Assembly (NCBI RefSeq): GCF_030445035.2
Contig: NC_080696.1
Span: 27,603,661-27,667,660 of the forward strand
Source of the DNA: Dasypus novemcinctus
Taxonomy: Eukaryota > Chordata > Mammalia > Cingulata > Dasypodidae
DNA length: 64,000 nt
Reading direction: 5' to 3'
Positions 25,206 to 37,664 of the stretch are shown in pieces. Position 1 is the stretch's first letter, and each line of letters begins with the position of its first letter. The notes below the pieces were generated by a model. That model worked only from the letters and a program-made list of their open reading frames with translations. It did not search any database and was not told the origin of the DNA. The position numbers were made by a program, and so were the translations under genes.

Positions 25206-25688
25206 ATTTTAAGATTTATTTTTTAATTTATTTCCCCCCCATTCCCCCTCATTCCCCCCATTGCCTGCTCTCTGTGTCCATTTGATATGTGTTCTTCTGT
25301 GTTTGCTTGTATTCTCATTAGACAACTCCATTAATCAATCCTGGGACCTTCTGGAGTGGGAGAGAAGTGATTACTCTCTTGCGCCACCTCAACTTCCTGT
25401 TCTGATATGTCTTCTTATTTTCTCTCTTCTATGTTTCTTGTGTCATCTTGCTGTGCCAGCTCAAGCGTTGACCAGCACTCCTGCATGGATGGCTTTCCCA
25501 TGCTGAGCATTATTCCCATGCAAGGAAGCACTCCTGCAAGGGCGGCACTCCAGAGTGGGCGGGCACTCTGCATGAGCCAACTTGCTGCGTGGGCCAGCTT
25601 TCCCTCACCAGTAGGCCTGGTCATTGAAACCTGGACCTTTTATATGGTAGATGGGAGTCCAAATGGTTGGGTCACATCTATTTCTTGA
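25206..25688 (-). mobile_element. Old long DAS-type SINE
   Basis: It has the same layout as the better-kept copy at 26566-26927: an A-tail complement ('aagatttattttttaattt') at the left, 'ctctgtgtccat', repeated 'gcactcctgc' stretches, then the tRNA-like head at the right ('ggtagatgggagtcc'). It is much diverged, so it is an older copy. Confidence 0.7.
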
Positions 25689-26549
25689 GTGCTTGAATCT
25701 TGAGTGGGAATTTTCCTGGAGATTTTTATAATAGTAGTAGGATCCTCAAGTGAATTGGCTTCAGGGGCCTTGTGTTCTCTCTCAGTTGTGTGGGAGAAAT
25801 TGAGTTTCTGCAATACCTGACCAAGGGGAACTCACTGGGTAGTCCAAATACCATAATATCTATTATGTCCATACATCCATTGACAAATGTTTTGGGTTGT
25901 TAAGCTCTACTCCCTCCCTCCTTCTCTGATCCTGATTTCTGCTATGAGAATATCAACCACTACCTAGCACTGTACAAGCATTCTTAAAATTTTAAAAATG
26001 AAGTAATAAAGTCTGAGCATGTCCTCAATATCTCAGTATCTTGTTGAGAGAATATGAAAATAATATGCATAAAGTAATAGTGACCACAACATACCATGAA
26101 ATTTTGCTTTCCTGAAAATAATATCTGCATGCATACCAAGAATGTTTGATAATATCACTTGAAAGAAATGGGAAAGCTTTTTGTAATTTTGGTTTTGATT
26201 TAATATAAGACTATGAAAATGGTATATTACAAGTAAGCAAAATGAAAAATCAAATAAACCAAATAATAAATTAGCATCTGTCATTCATGATTTTTTCATT
26301 ATGTTGTTCTTTCGTGAGCTATTTGTTACTTTCCTGACCATTCTCTTTACCTGTGCAGGAAATACACTTTTAAGAAAGTCAAAAATGGCATTTAACTTTG
26401 AAAAAAGGTAATACTTCCTTTCTACCTTGAGCTGGTCAGAAAACCAAGATGGTATCTTTGTCTATGGGATCTGCACTAAGAGTTTTTTATTAGCTTGAAA
26501 TTTTCAGCAACATACTCTCTAATGGTAATTTTTTAATACTAATAATTTT
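25689..26549. other. Intergenic, no gene recognised
   Basis: AT-rich sequence without open frames of interest or recognised repeats. Confidence 0.35.
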
Positions 26550-26565
26550 CTAAATGGAGACTATT

Positions 26566-26927
26566 TTTTTTTTTAAGATTTATTTATTTAATTTCCCCCC
26601 CTCCCCTGGTTGTCTGTTCTTGGTGTCTATTTGCTGCGTCTTATTTCTTTATCCACTTCTGTTGTCGTCAGCGGCATGGGAAGTGTGGGCAGCACCATTC
26701 CTGGGCAGGCTGCTCTTTCTTTTCACGCTGGGCGGCTTTCCTCACGGGTGCACTCCTTGCACGTGGGGCTCCCCCACGCGGGGGACACCCTTGCGTGGCA
26801 AGGCACTCCTTGCGCGCATCAGCGCTGCACATGGCCAGCTCCACGGGTCAAGGAGGCCCGGGGTTTGAACCGCTGACCTCCCATATGGTAGACGGACGCC
26901 CTAACCACTGGGCCAAAGTCCGTTTCC
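26566..26927 (-). mobile_element. DAS-type long SINE with target-site duplication
   Basis: About 360 bp, minus strand. The tRNA-like head is at the right end: in sense 'ggcccagtggttagggcg' (A box) and 'gcggttcaaacccc' (B box). A GC-rich body and an A-rich tail run to the left end. A 16-bp duplication, CTAAATGGAGACTATT (26550-26565) and CTAAATTGAGACTATT (26928-26943), flanks it with one difference. This family is restricted to armadillos and is the best species clue in the window. Confidence 0.88.
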
Positions 26928-26943
26928 CTAAATTGAGACTATT

Positions 26944-27799
26944 ATGGCTATAAACTGCTTATAAATATATGATCTTTTTGCTTTCTCAAATAGCATATAC
27001 AAATATAACAAAGATTGAATGACTCATAACAAGGTAATCACGTAAGTACCTTTAATCAATACCCCTCTACAAAGGAGTTGCATGCACGAACCATTCTATA
27101 ACCATTGGTTAGCTTGCTCTGGATTGCTTGGACAAAAAGCATTTTCAGTTACCCTCCAGTTCAGAGATTGTAGTCATATAATAGGATTGTGGTTTAATGC
27201 TATAATATGGCTAGTAAAGTTGCCAAATTAAAAGATAACAGTAGACATTAAAAATATAATAGTCAAGGGTTCTTGGTGAGTCGAGAACATTGGGTCACTC
27301 TAAGGATGCACTGAAGTGGGAATGAAAACATATTAGTGAAAATAAGCCACATGCCATAAAATGCAAGTTCATTGCATTACCATGATGCTGCCTTATTTTT
27401 GAACACTAAAGCAATTGTTGAAGCATCAGGAATACAGAATCAAAGAAAAACTTGAAGGCATATAAGGCCTTATTTCCTTCAACATCCTACATATTTTTCA
27501 AAACTCATAATTTCCTGTGAGGTCTCTAAAAACCTGACTTCCCAGGGAAAGTGTACCTCCATTGACTCTTCCTCTGGATGTCATAACTTTATTAGTTTTA
27601 TTTCCTTTAAAGTTTTACCACCTTTCCATAATGCTTTTTCACACTCAATTGGTGAATTGACATTCTTCATTATATTAAGTCTTAAAGAACATCAACCTTC
27701 AGAATGATGCAACTGTGAAAATCACATTTTTTACAATACTGTAGAAAACTACTTCCCTTAAGGAAACTCCTTAATTCAAGTTCTGCTTCTTAGGATAAC
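26944..27799. other. Intergenic, no gene recognised
   Basis: AT-rich; no supported feature. Confidence 0.35.
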
Positions 27800-28010
27800 C
27801 TTCCTGGCTTAAAAATCCAGCTCACCGCTTACTAGCTACGTAACATCAAACAAGTTCTGTAACCTACAGGTATCTCAGTTCCCTTAGGTGAAACATGGGA
27901 TACTTGTGCTATAGTTCATGATGTGTTACCAGGACCTAAATTAAGTAATATATTTTACTGTTTCAGCACAATTTCTAACACATGGTAAATATTTTATTTC
28001 AGTATTTAAG
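27800..28010 (+). mobile_element. MIR SINE
   Basis: The MIR core is legible: 'ccgcttactagctacgtaac', 'tctcagttccctta', then a tail resembling the 'gcacatagtaaatattt' end. It is an old mammal-wide tRNA-derived SINE ending just upstream of OR pseudogene 2. Confidence 0.7.
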
Positions 28011-28061
28011 CAACATTAATATTTTTATTGTTATTATAACAGATTATCTTCAAGAACGATC

Positions 28062-29001
28062 ATGATGTTATCTGAATGAAATCAGAGTGCTGGAGCCACA
28101 TTCATCCTTTTGGGTTTCTCAGAGAACACCGATCTCCAAGTGGCCCTCTTCCTGGCATTCCTGACCATATATACAGTCCCTGTGGTGGGAAACTTGGGTA
28201 TGATTATGATTATCAAGACCAATCCAAAATTCCACAACCCCATGTACTTTTTCTCAGCCAGTTGTCCTTTGTGAGTGTCTGTTATTCCACTATAACTACA
28301 CCCAAACTCTTGGAGAGTTTGGTTGTGGAAGACAGAACCATCTCCTTCACTGGGTGCACCATGCAGTTCTTCTTGGCTTGTATATTTGCAGTGACAGAAA
28401 CACTCATGTTGGCACTGATGGCACATGACCAATTTGTGGCAGTCCTCTGCTCTACACAGTCATCATGTCCCAAAAGCATCTTTAGTAGCTGGACTGTATA
28501 CATGGGGCATAGTCTCTTCCCTGATACTGACCTCTTTTCTCCTAGAATTATCTTTCTGTGGGTCTAACATCATAAACAAATTTGTCTGTGAGCATTCAGT
28601 TATTGTCTCTGTCTCTGAATCCTACATCAGTCAATTGTTTTGTCATTGCCATATTTGATGAAGTTAGTAGTCTTGTAATGATCCTCAACTTCTTACATTT
28701 TCATTTTCATTACTGTCCTAAGAGTGCTTTCCTCTGGTGGAAGCTGAAAAGCTTTCTCCTCCTCTGCCTCCCACCTGATAGCCATCTTACCATGGGACTG
28801 TCCTGCTCCTGTATTTACCATGGGACTGTCCTGTTCCTGTATTGTGTACCCAATTCCAAAAACTCAGGGCTCATTGTCAAATTAGTTTCTGTATTTTATA
28901 CAGTGGTGACCCCCATGCTGAAACCTTTGATCTACAACTTCAGGAACAAAGATGTAAAGGAGACTATCAGAAAGTTGGTAAATCACTCAATAATAACTTG
29001 A
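28062..29001 (+). pseudogene. Olfactory receptor pseudogene 2 (OR5 family)
   Basis: Single-exon olfactory receptor remnant, close to pseudogene 1. Two ATGs at 28062 and 28065 are followed at once by TGA (28077-28079). The correct frame then gives [20 protein letters not shown] and a TM1 to TM2 block up to NPMYFF, where a deletion near 28253 shifts it. Further blocks are TPKLLESLVVEDRTISFTGC, MQFFLACIFAVTETLMLALM, a changed DRY-region reading MAHDQF, SLILTSFLLELSFCGSN, CEHSVIVSVSESYISQ, and in TM7 SVFYTVVTPMLKPLIYNFRN ending KLVNHSIIT. At least four frame changes are needed. The end of the reading frame at 29001 is natural. It resembles OR5D/OR5L. Confidence 0.9.
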
Positions 29002-29208
29002 TGATTTATTTATTTCCAAAGGAATCTGATTTTTTATGTCTAGGATTATTCAATGTTACCAAGAGAGATGAAGATTCAAATTATTTTATTCAATTCATCT
29101 GGCAAGATTTTTAAATCTATTGTAATATATCAGTTACCTGATCATTTAATTTATATTCAGTTCAATATTTAATAAAATGGCTTTGAACCATATGTGAAAT
29201 AAAACAAG

Positions 29209-29620
29209 TGTAGTGGAATGGAGTACCCCCCAAAATATCATCTCTACCAGAACATCAGAATGGTGACCTTTTTATAAAAGAGGGTCTTGGCAGATGTATT
29301 TAAGGTAAGGATCTAGAGGAAATCACAGTGGAACATTATGACAGACAGAAAAGGACCCACAGAGACGTATAGGGAGGATAGCCATGAGGAGGTGGAGGCA
29401 ATGACTGGATTTATACTGCCACAAACCAAGAAATATCAGAAGCAAGAAGAAGGAAGAAGAGGCAAAAAGAGATTTACCCCTAGAGCCCTTGGAGACAGTG
29501 CAGCCCTGCTGGCACCATTTTTCAGACTTTGGCCTCCAGAACTGTGAAAGAATAAATTTCTGTTGTTTTAAGTAAACAATTGTGTGATGATTTCTTTTGG
29601 CTGCCCTAGAAAACTATTAA
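29209..29620 (+). mobile_element. MaLR-like (MLT1-type) LTR
   Basis: Typical order for this LTR class: 'taccccccaaaatat', 'gtgaccttttta', 'gggtcttggcagatgta', 'tgccacaaaccaag', 'cctccagaactgtgaaagaataaatttctgttgtttta' in pieces, and a 'ggctgccctagaaaact' end. The AATAAA sits about 65 bp from the 3' end. It is plus-oriented and probably nearly full length. The family name is from memory. Confidence 0.65.
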
Positions 29621-30937
29621 AAATATAGCATGTAAATAAAGCAAAACCCAATTTTTTTAGCTCATATAATATTGACATGGTAAATGATGCTTTTAAACAT
29701 TTGTCAAACCCATTTAAGCAATGAATGAGAATGTCTGGGCTATTTCTGGACTTCCAGATATATTTCTTTTATCTATATGTCTATCCATTTGCCAGGGCCA
29801 CATGGTTTTGAACACTGATAACTGATTTCAGAAGTCACTGTTCCATTACTTTAGTAGTCAGCTGGGTAGATATTTCCTCAAATGCCTGGAACCAGAAAAA
29901 GAAAAATGTCCCAATCTTGGCACATGAGTTTTGATTACATGCCTTCAACCCTTTTAATGCATGCTTTCAACACTCAGATAGGTTCTTGCTGAGCCTGATG
30001 TTCAGCCAGAGATGAGCAATCAGGGCCCTCTCAAGTGTTTCCTGAATACGCACCCAGCGTTGGGCATGTGTATGGACTCCTATATTCCTAGAAACATACC
30101 CAAGCTTCTCAAAGCATCTCATTCTCTTCAACTAGTCTCCCAGATTTTTTGTTATTCTACTGTTTCTCCATACCAGAACATGGGTTATTATCTTGTAAGG
30201 CATCACTAAGTTACAGACTTTCAAAGTCAAGCTAAAATGGCACAAAGCACTCTATTCTTTCTGAGATTCAGCAGCTTTTGCTTAACAAAGCATTCCTCTT
30301 CTTGCTACAAGTTTTTGGTTAGCTTTCAGAGTTTCAAATACAGTTGATTTTAACAGTTTTTGTCTTAGTTCTTGCTTTGGAATTTCTTTACTTTGCCATT
30401 TTTGTTGGCATCACACTTTGAGAAGGAACAAAGCAAAAATAAAAAAATTTTAAAATCAAGAAAAAGTGACAAATATTTTAGGCAGGCAAAAGATATACAA
30501 AAGATAGACTACAGTAGTCTCTGAGGAAGAAAACTAAAGTAACACATTAAGAAAATGATTCAAGGACTGTAGTGACCAGGGAATACTCTTGGCTTTAGGT
30601 TTCCTGACGGTCCTATCAATTGAGAGAACCCTATCTGAAACTCAAGGACCAGGGAATTTGGGTGACGGAGCCCATTGCCCTTCTAGAGCACATAATGAGA
30701 GTGACAAGAGCAGAAAGTGGACATGGAGAGGCAAATGTAAAGTAATATGCATAATATGTATTCAATAATGTGTTGAATTTATATTTATGGAAGAATTAGC
30801 AAAAAGTGTTGCTTTGTTCTTCTCATTGTTTAGTACCCTGCTAAATATACAACACCTAAGTTCTTAAACAAATACTGCTTCTATCCATCTAGGGAAATCA
30901 TGATTATCCTGAACTTTCCTTTTTTCAAAAAAAATCA
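29621..30937. other. Intergenic, no gene recognised
   Basis: AT-rich; no supported gene or repeat. It holds a few short open frames of no coding character. Confidence 0.35.
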
Positions 30938-31125
30938 ATTAGCAGTGCTTCTTACAGTTTAATAATCATAAGTATCACCCAAATCCATTTTAATGTAGAT
31001 ATTATAGGGTCCCATTGCTAGATATTCTGATCTAGGAAATCTTATTTGGACCTGGGAATTGTCATAACCCAAAATTCCAGTCAGTTCTGGTATAGGTGAT
31101 GCAGAGACTAACCATTGAGAAATCT
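30938..31125 (+). mobile_element. hAT-type MITE (MER5A-like)
   Basis: Order of pieces: 'agcagtgcttcttacagttt', 'ataagtatcaccca', 'gggtcccattgctagat', 'ttctgatct', 'cctgggaatt', 'ggtgatgcagagac'. This matches the layout of MER5A-type short hAT transposons. Diverged; the name is from memory. Confidence 0.5.
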
Positions 31126-32044
31126 GCTTTAGCTTAGTTTTATTAATTCCAGAGGACATTTTAGTAATAAACATACAAGGTAGTCAATTTCAAGTTTCAA
31201 ATTTTCTGTGTAATTTCAACAATCTCCTATTCATTAAAGTATAAGATAACTGGCATTTGACTTAATTACTTGTTTTGAGGCTTGTGAGTAATAAGTTGCT
31301 AGTGATTCTCCTGAGTTCAAGCCCCAAAGGCTATAGAGTTAGGTATAAGATCCATGAAGTCCCAGTTGTACCCAGCTTACAGAGAATCAGGGGGTGGTAG
31401 CCTGTTTCTCTCTAGCAGGTGAGTTGTTTCAGATTTTCTCAGAAACAGTAAAAATATTTTCCTAGTACAGGAACTTGGGTCTTTAATTTTTCTTTTTATG
31501 TTAAGTCAATGTAACTGCTCCCCAATTCTGGACTCAATCATATTAAATAAGAAGTTGATACTTTGGAAATAATTGAGTTTATTATCCATTAACAACTATT
31601 TCATAAATAATCGAATAAACTTGCCAAATGGAAATGTATATTTATCCATAACCTCTTTATATAAATCTTAAATGGGTATGTATATACTTTTATAAGAATT
31701 GGTATGGTATGCTATTTTACTTATACAAAGATAACTTTCTGGTTAATATTGCTAGAATTCCTATCTGATAACTCTTGCTATTCCTAAGATATATATTTAT
31801 ATATAAGATGCTTGGGCTATAATAGAATCTAAGCTTTAGGCTATAAACTGCAATAAAGTAGATCTCTCCACTGAGTGATCAAAAGGGTCCATTGCCTTCC
31901 TTAGTTAGCAACAGCACCACAGCAACTGAGCTATTCAATGAGGGAAGTAGCTTTTATGTAATAAAATGTGCTAATGGGATTACTATGCTTTCTTCATATA
32001 CTCTAGCATCTTACTTTATTCTTAGAATAAAAACCATATTCTAT
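31126..32044. other. Intergenic, no gene recognised
   Basis: AT-rich, nothing supported. Confidence 0.35.
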
Positions 32045-32515
32045 TAAATATTTTAATAGGTTCAGGTATATGTTAGGAGCTTACAGATACCAGACCATAA
32101 AGAATAAGTTACTTCCCTCACAAAAGTCTGTTCGGAGCAAGAAGGCTGCTGACATCCGCATGAGTTCAGGCTTCCTGGGTTCCTATGTTCCTGGGGCTTG
32201 CTTTTCTCTGGGTTCTAGTTTCCTTCCTTCCTGGAGCTGACTTCTCTTTCCTCTGCATGCTGACTTCCAGGGGCTCCAGCTTAAGTCTTCTGCATCAAAC
32301 TCCAACATCAAAACTTCAACATCAGAAAACTCTCAACTCTGTTCTTTGCCATACCTTTTATCTGTGTGTTCCCACCCACCATGGAGTGGGGATTCAATAC
32401 CCTAATCATAACTCAGTCATGCCCAGGTTCAGATGAGATTACAAGCATAATCCAATATTTCTTTTTGAAGTTCATCAGTTATATCAAACTGCTACAATAG
32501 GCAAACACAAGAGCA
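32045..32515 (-). mobile_element. Putative LTR (MaLR-like), unassigned family
   Basis: On the minus strand the block reads as an LTR-like unit with repeated 'ggaagtcag'-type and 'gagttgagag'-type pieces and moderate GC, set apart from AT-rich flanks. No target-site duplication seen. Confidence 0.35.
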
Positions 32516-32933
32516 GTATTTTTTGCTTTTTGAATAAATGATCCCCATTTTTTATAGAGTCCTTCACAAGTTTATGGATTTCCATACAAATATTTGCTCA
32601 GTATAATTTACGAACTTATGCCAATGAAACATGGAAACAAAGGAAAGATAACATGTGGACAAATATTACTCTTATACATTACAATGAAGCATTTTTTAAG
32701 TGAAAACAAAGTGCAATAGAAATTCAAAGATGTTTTAAAGAATCAGCTTTGTTTGATATATACATAGAAGGTGTTTGAATGAGGTATGAGATTCAGAAGG
32801 AAAATGAGCTCCAATATCTTTTTCTTCTCTTTTTTCTCCCCCTCTGTAGACAGTCCATAACCTATTTACCACTCACTCCCATAAATCTTCTCTTTGGCAA
32901 GAACAACACTATCCTATTAAAGCACCTGTAGTA
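32516..32933. other. Intergenic upstream of OR pseudogene 3
   Basis: AT-rich, with a pyrimidine tract at 32818-32845 just upstream of the receptor frame. Nothing else supported. Confidence 0.3.
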
Positions 32934-33840
32934 ATGGCTAAAAAAATCTGAGCGTGGAAAGCACCTTTGCCCCCTTAGGTTTCACAGATTGCCCAGAGCT
33001 TCAGATTCCTCTTTTTCTGGTGTTTTTGTCCATGTATATTATCACTGTGGTAGGAAATCTTGGAATGATAGTAATTATCAAGATTAACCCTAAACTTCAC
33101 ACCCCCATGTACTTTTTCCTTAGTCATCTTTCTTTTGTTGATTTTTGTTACTCTTCCATTGTCATTACCAAGCTGCTTGAGAACTTGGTTATGGCAGATA
33201 AACACGTCTTCTATTTTAGCTGCATACTACAGTACTTCCTGTCCTGCACTGCTATGGTTACTGAGTCCTTTCTGCTGACTGTGATGACCTATGACTGTTT
33301 TGTGGCCATTTGTAACCTTCTGCTTTATATGATGGCCATGTCACAGAGACTGTGCCCTGCTGGTGGCTGGGTCATATCCTTGGAGTATGTTGGCACCTTG
33401 GTGCGCTTTTGCTATGCTCTCCTTCTAAACTACTATGGACATGATGTATTCAACCCCTTTTTTTGTGAGTATACTGCTCGTATTGCTGTCTTGAGCTCTG
33501 ATATAGATATTTCCCACCTGCTGCTTTTTGGCTTTGCCACCTTTGATGAGGTGAGTTCTCTGCTGGTCATCCTCACTTCATATGTTTTTATTTTTGTGAC
33601 TGTACTGAAAATCAGTTCTGCCAGCTGACTTCCCAAAGCCTTCTTCCCCTTTGCCTCCCACTTGACTGTCATCAACATCTTTCATGGGACCATACTTCCT
33701 CTCTACTGTGTGCCCAACTCCAAAAACTCTCAGCAAACAATCAAAGTTGCCTCTGTATTTTACACAGTGGTCAATCCCATGCTAAATCCCTGATCTACAG
33801 CTTGAGGAACTAAGATGTGAAGGGGACCTCCTGAAAATGA
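32934..33840 (+). pseudogene. Olfactory receptor pseudogene 3, OR5D14-like, nearly intact
   Basis: This is the best-kept receptor here. From 32954 an open stretch of 224 codons (beginning GTG) covers TM1 to TM5: [85 protein letters not shown] and SYVFIFVTVLKIS. The pattern resembles human OR5D14 as I remember it. Lesions: the ATG at 32934 is out of frame with this stretch because of a length change in the A run at 32940-32946; TGA at 33626-33628 stands where Gly is expected; and a base is missing in TM7 near 33789 (NPMLNP then shift). The DRY motif reads DCF, TM4 is disturbed after CP, and NPLLY reads NLLLY. Any receptor made would be non-functional. Confidence 0.92.
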
Positions 33841-34109
33841 ATAGATATGAAAGTCCTATTTCACTGAACCAATCTCAGAAGTTGTTTTCCATCCCAGTGA
33901 GCAACTGGGCCAGGGCCTAACCCACTTCTAAAACATATAACATGATATTTTTACGGATAATTGTGATTTTAATAGATTGTGAACTAATAAGTTCAAATCC
34001 TTTGACAATGCTAAAGAAGTTTAATTCTGGGATACATTTCACAGGATTTTGATCCATAAAACATCTATTTCTTCAAATGTTGTAAAAACAAACAAAAATA
34101 CTACAAATA
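33841..34109. other. Intergenic 3' of OR pseudogene 3
   Basis: AT-rich, nothing supported. Confidence 0.3.
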
Positions 34110-34330
34110 GCAGCTGGTAAAGGTAAATATTATTATAAATAATAACTTACTTTTCTTCACTTTTTTCTGCATGACAGGTGTTGAGGTAAATTTTGACAAA
34201 CTATCACATTTAAGATCCAAAGTGATACATGAGGTCAGGTAATATTAATATTCTATTTTACATAGGAGGAAACAAAACCTCAAAGATGTTAAGTGCATTA
34301 CACAATGTTTTACATCTAGTGTGTTACAAA
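34110..34330 (-). mobile_element. MIR SINE
   Basis: Reverse MIR pieces in order: 'attctattttacataggag', 'gaaacaaaacctcaaagatg', 'ttaagtgcattacacaatg'. Diverged. Confidence 0.6.
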
Positions 34331-34754
34331 ACAAAGTCTTAGAGAAGGATTTATTCTAAAAACCCATTTATTAATGCAATTTAACCTCAAGTCTGATATA
34401 TAAACATGTACTCTGACTGCATAAATATGAAGAGTGTTTAAAAGAACAAGGATGTCTTCTAACGTAGACAGAAAACTGAGGTCCACTTTCCAGAATGAGG
34501 AGTGCTTTCCCCAAGACTAGAAGGTAGAAGAAAATTTAGTTCACTTGATTGGGGAACTGTGAAGGCAGGGACAACAGCAAATGCAAATTACCACACATTG
34601 AAATATCACCGTGATTTCATGAACTTCTGTGCGGGTAATGTTGGTGGAAATAGTGAAGTACAGTTCGGGTGGTAGAAAAAAATAATATGGACTGCAGTAA
34701 TAGGTAGGGCTCTTTTCTCTGCCCATTGCTCATGAAGCTTTGGTGTACACCTTT
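34331..34754. other. Intergenic, no gene recognised
   Basis: Nothing supported. Confidence 0.3.
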
Positions 34755-34783
34755 AATATTCACTGATATGAATATTATTATTT

Positions 34784-34795
34784 TCATGAATTTTT
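34784..34795 (+). repeat. Target-site duplication of truncated L1, left copy
   Basis: TCATGAATTTTT, repeated at 35051-35062 on the far side of the L1 tail. Confidence 0.8.
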
Positions 34796-35050
34796 TTTTT
34801 TAATTTTTTAATTTTTTATTGACTTTGTAATAATATTACATTAAAAATATATATGTGAGGTCCCATTCAACCCCACCCCCCCACCCCCCCTCTCCGCCCC
34901 CCCAACAACACTCGTTCCCATCATCATGACACATCCATTGGATTTGGTAAGTACATCTTTGGGCACCTCTGCACCTCATATACATTGGTTCACATCATGG
35001 CCCATACTCTCCTCTATTCCATCATGTAGGCCCTGTGAGGATTTACAATG
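34796..35050 (-). mobile_element. 5'-truncated L1 3' end (same family as L1-A/B)
   Basis: About 255 bp, minus strand: a poly-T at the left, 'gtaataatattacatt', 'gtgaggtcccattcaacccc', then the block shared with L1-B at 48140-48370. A 12-bp target-site duplication flanks it. This is a young, extremely truncated copy of the L1-A/B family and confirms where that family's 3' end lies. Confidence 0.9.
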
Positions 35051-35062
35051 TCATGAATTTTT
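35051..35062 (+). repeat. Target-site duplication of truncated L1, right copy
   Basis: TCATGAATTTTT, matching 34784-34795. Confidence 0.8.
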
Positions 35063-35250
35063 ATGTCAGTCACTACACTAAATGGTTTATAAGCATTTTC
35101 CCATTACTTAATCTTCATAATGTCTGTATTTGTATTTACAAATAAGAATCCTGAAGTTTAAAAAATTGCCCCAGGTTTCATAGCTCGACCAACTGAATTT
35201 AAATTTAAACTCAGATCCATCTGACACCAATGTCTGCATTCCCAATAGCA
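35063..35250 (-). mobile_element. MIR SINE next to the L1 tail
   Basis: Reverse MIR layout: 'actaaatggtttataagc', 'cttaatcttcataatg', 'aattgccccaggtttcatag', 'aactcagatccatctgac'. The L1 tail lies at or just beyond its left edge. Confidence 0.7.
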
Positions 35251-37039
35251 ATGCTCTGTGGACTTTGCTGAGTCAAGGAACTTAGATTTCCTTAACTCTG
35301 CATGGGGATAGTAATGATTCATGGGTTTTTTGTGAATATGGAATGAGGTAATCTATATAAAAATTCCCATGATAACACCTAACATGTATAGTTTACTTTC
35401 TGAGGTAAGGTAACAATTTGCCAAAACATAATAGGTTCCTAGTGAATATTTGTAATATTAAATCGATGTCAATGTCTCCCTGAAAAGCCTCCTTCAACAA
35501 TGTTTGGAGAAGTATATGCATTAATTAATATCCATTCAATTTCAGCAGAAGGGAATTTTGTTTACTTCTGCGTGCGAATGTGTTTAATTAATTTATTTTA
35601 ATTCTATTTTTCATCCTTATTTGGATAAACAATGAGTGTCAGCACATTGTTATCTAAAATTATTTTGAAAGTGAATGCATGAAATCCCAAAAGCTGGACA
35701 TGAGCTTCTAATAGTCCTGTATCACAAAGTCCAGAATATTCTATTTAACTCAACATCTTTTCTTCTTGTTCTCAGTGTCTTACCAAATACACTTAATTCT
35801 GTTTCTGAGGACTCTTTAAAATGGACACATTAAACTGTCACCCACAGAATCAGTAAATTCTATGACTGCATGTGCTGTTTCCTCTCTTAATTGAATGCAT
35901 GGAAAAAGGTTACTTAGAGGAAGATTTTGATTCATCATAGGAAAGGGCTTTCTAATTTGTTAATGCATATGATAATGGATGATTTGCCTTTAAATTAAAA
36001 CTCATTTTCCATTGTAAGATTCAAATATGAGTTTTCACTTTTTCATATAAACAGTAATGAGAATATTAGGAGAGTTAATTTTGACAAGATTTAGGACATT
36101 GATTTTGTGAAAATTAGGAGTTTTCAAATAGTAAAATGCAGATACACAAGGCTCACAGTTTAGTTCACAGGTCACACAGAAACATTAAAATTATCAACAT
36201 CTACAGAATCCTATAAGATTCTTTAAAATCATCTTCCAAACTATAGGGACTTTCAATCATTAGGAAGAAGGTAAAATATTATTTTATTTGCCTTATTTCT
36301 CCATGGCTTCAAACCCATTTGAAATCCACTAACACTGGAAATGACCAGATACACCAAGATATATCAAAAAAGAGAGCAACCTACACTTCTGGGCAATCTG
36401 AGATGCCCAAGAGGGTAAATGTGACCCCTGCAGTGATATTTCTCTCTGACAAAAGCATATTTCCTGTTCATGGAATCTGAGAATCAATCTTGAAAACAAA
36501 ATATTAAGAAGCATGATGAATATGTGAAGCATGGGTAATTATCCCATGTGTAGAGTATAAAGTGAGACAAAATTAACTGTTGAAATAATCCTGGTAGGTA
36601 TATCCAAGACAGGACTATCTGAAATATCAGAAATAGAGTACTAGTTAATATTACTTTCTCAAGAATTATAAAACTTAATTCTTTTCATGTTCTCAAATAT
36701 AATTTTTAAGACTTGAAAGTGCACTAATTATTAAATCAAATCGAATTTTGATGTAAGACATTTCACTCTCACTGGTTTCATGAGTTTTGGAAAGAAAATG
36801 AAAGAACTATCATGTCTTTCCTACAAAAACTAATTGAAAGTGTAAATCTCTAAAATAACTTCTGTAACTGACACTCATTTCTACATAGTGAAGATATGCA
36901 TATATATTTTGATAAAAGAAATAATAGCCCATTTTCACATGATTAAATGCATACTTTAAACAACAGTTTAGCACTTTCTTATCATTTCTCTTCTAGATCA
37001 AGTGAATCAAGCATCAAGTCAATATTGATTTACATTTTT
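35251..37039. other. Intergenic, no gene recognised
   Basis: 1.8 kb of AT-rich sequence with no supported gene, RNA or named repeat. Confidence 0.35.
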
Positions 37040-37205
37040 CAAAAAAGAATATCTATCAAATGCCTTTCTCAACAAATGGGCAAATGGAAACCCAAGGAAG
37101 CCATGACTTTTTCAATGACATAAAGACATTAGATAATCAACCTACAGCTGAAACTCAAATCCTCCTACTCGCAGACATGTGCCCATCTCTCTGTGCCAGG
37201 CTGAT
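37040..37205 (-). mobile_element. Probable MIR SINE
   Basis: Weak reverse MIR order: 'gggcaaatggaaacccaagg', 'cagctgaaactcaaatcctc', 'ctgtgccaggct'. Old and diverged. Confidence 0.45.
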
Positions 37206-37548
37206 TAGAGTAAGATATTAATATTTTCATTTTGTAAAGATCACATCTTCAAAGATTCCATTTTACTAATTCTTTTGACCACTTTTAAAGCAAACTTCAG
37301 AATATGAAAGAATCATAAAATGAATATTTCTTACTATACTTTCATTTATTGTAGGTCAAATCTCTGATTCTGCAACCCAACTGACAGGTTCTGGATGTTC
37401 CAACACTGAAGGCCTGAGGTTGCATGCAAAGATAGGGCCCTCAATTGTCCTGTCTGTCCCATACCTAAGGATTTAAGGACAAATCAGAAGACTGTCTTTA
37501 CTAGACAATAGACTCCAGTATAAAATTCCTTTTTGGTGCAATTTTTTC

Positions 37549-37664
37549 TGGATTTCTCAACCTCAGTGCTATTGATATTTTGGACTAGAAAACTCTTTTT
37601 TGTGACATGTTTAACAATGCCATTGGCCTGCACCCACTAGATGTCAGTAGTAGCACCCCACTAC
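37549..37664 (-). mobile_element. MER20 fragment (left arm)
   Basis: hAT-Charlie-type MER20 in reverse: 'atttctcaacctcagtgcta', 'ttgatattttgg', 'cacccactagatgtcagtag'. Only one half is present; L1 sequence starts at its right edge. The full-length partner is at 46440-46658. Confidence 0.72.
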
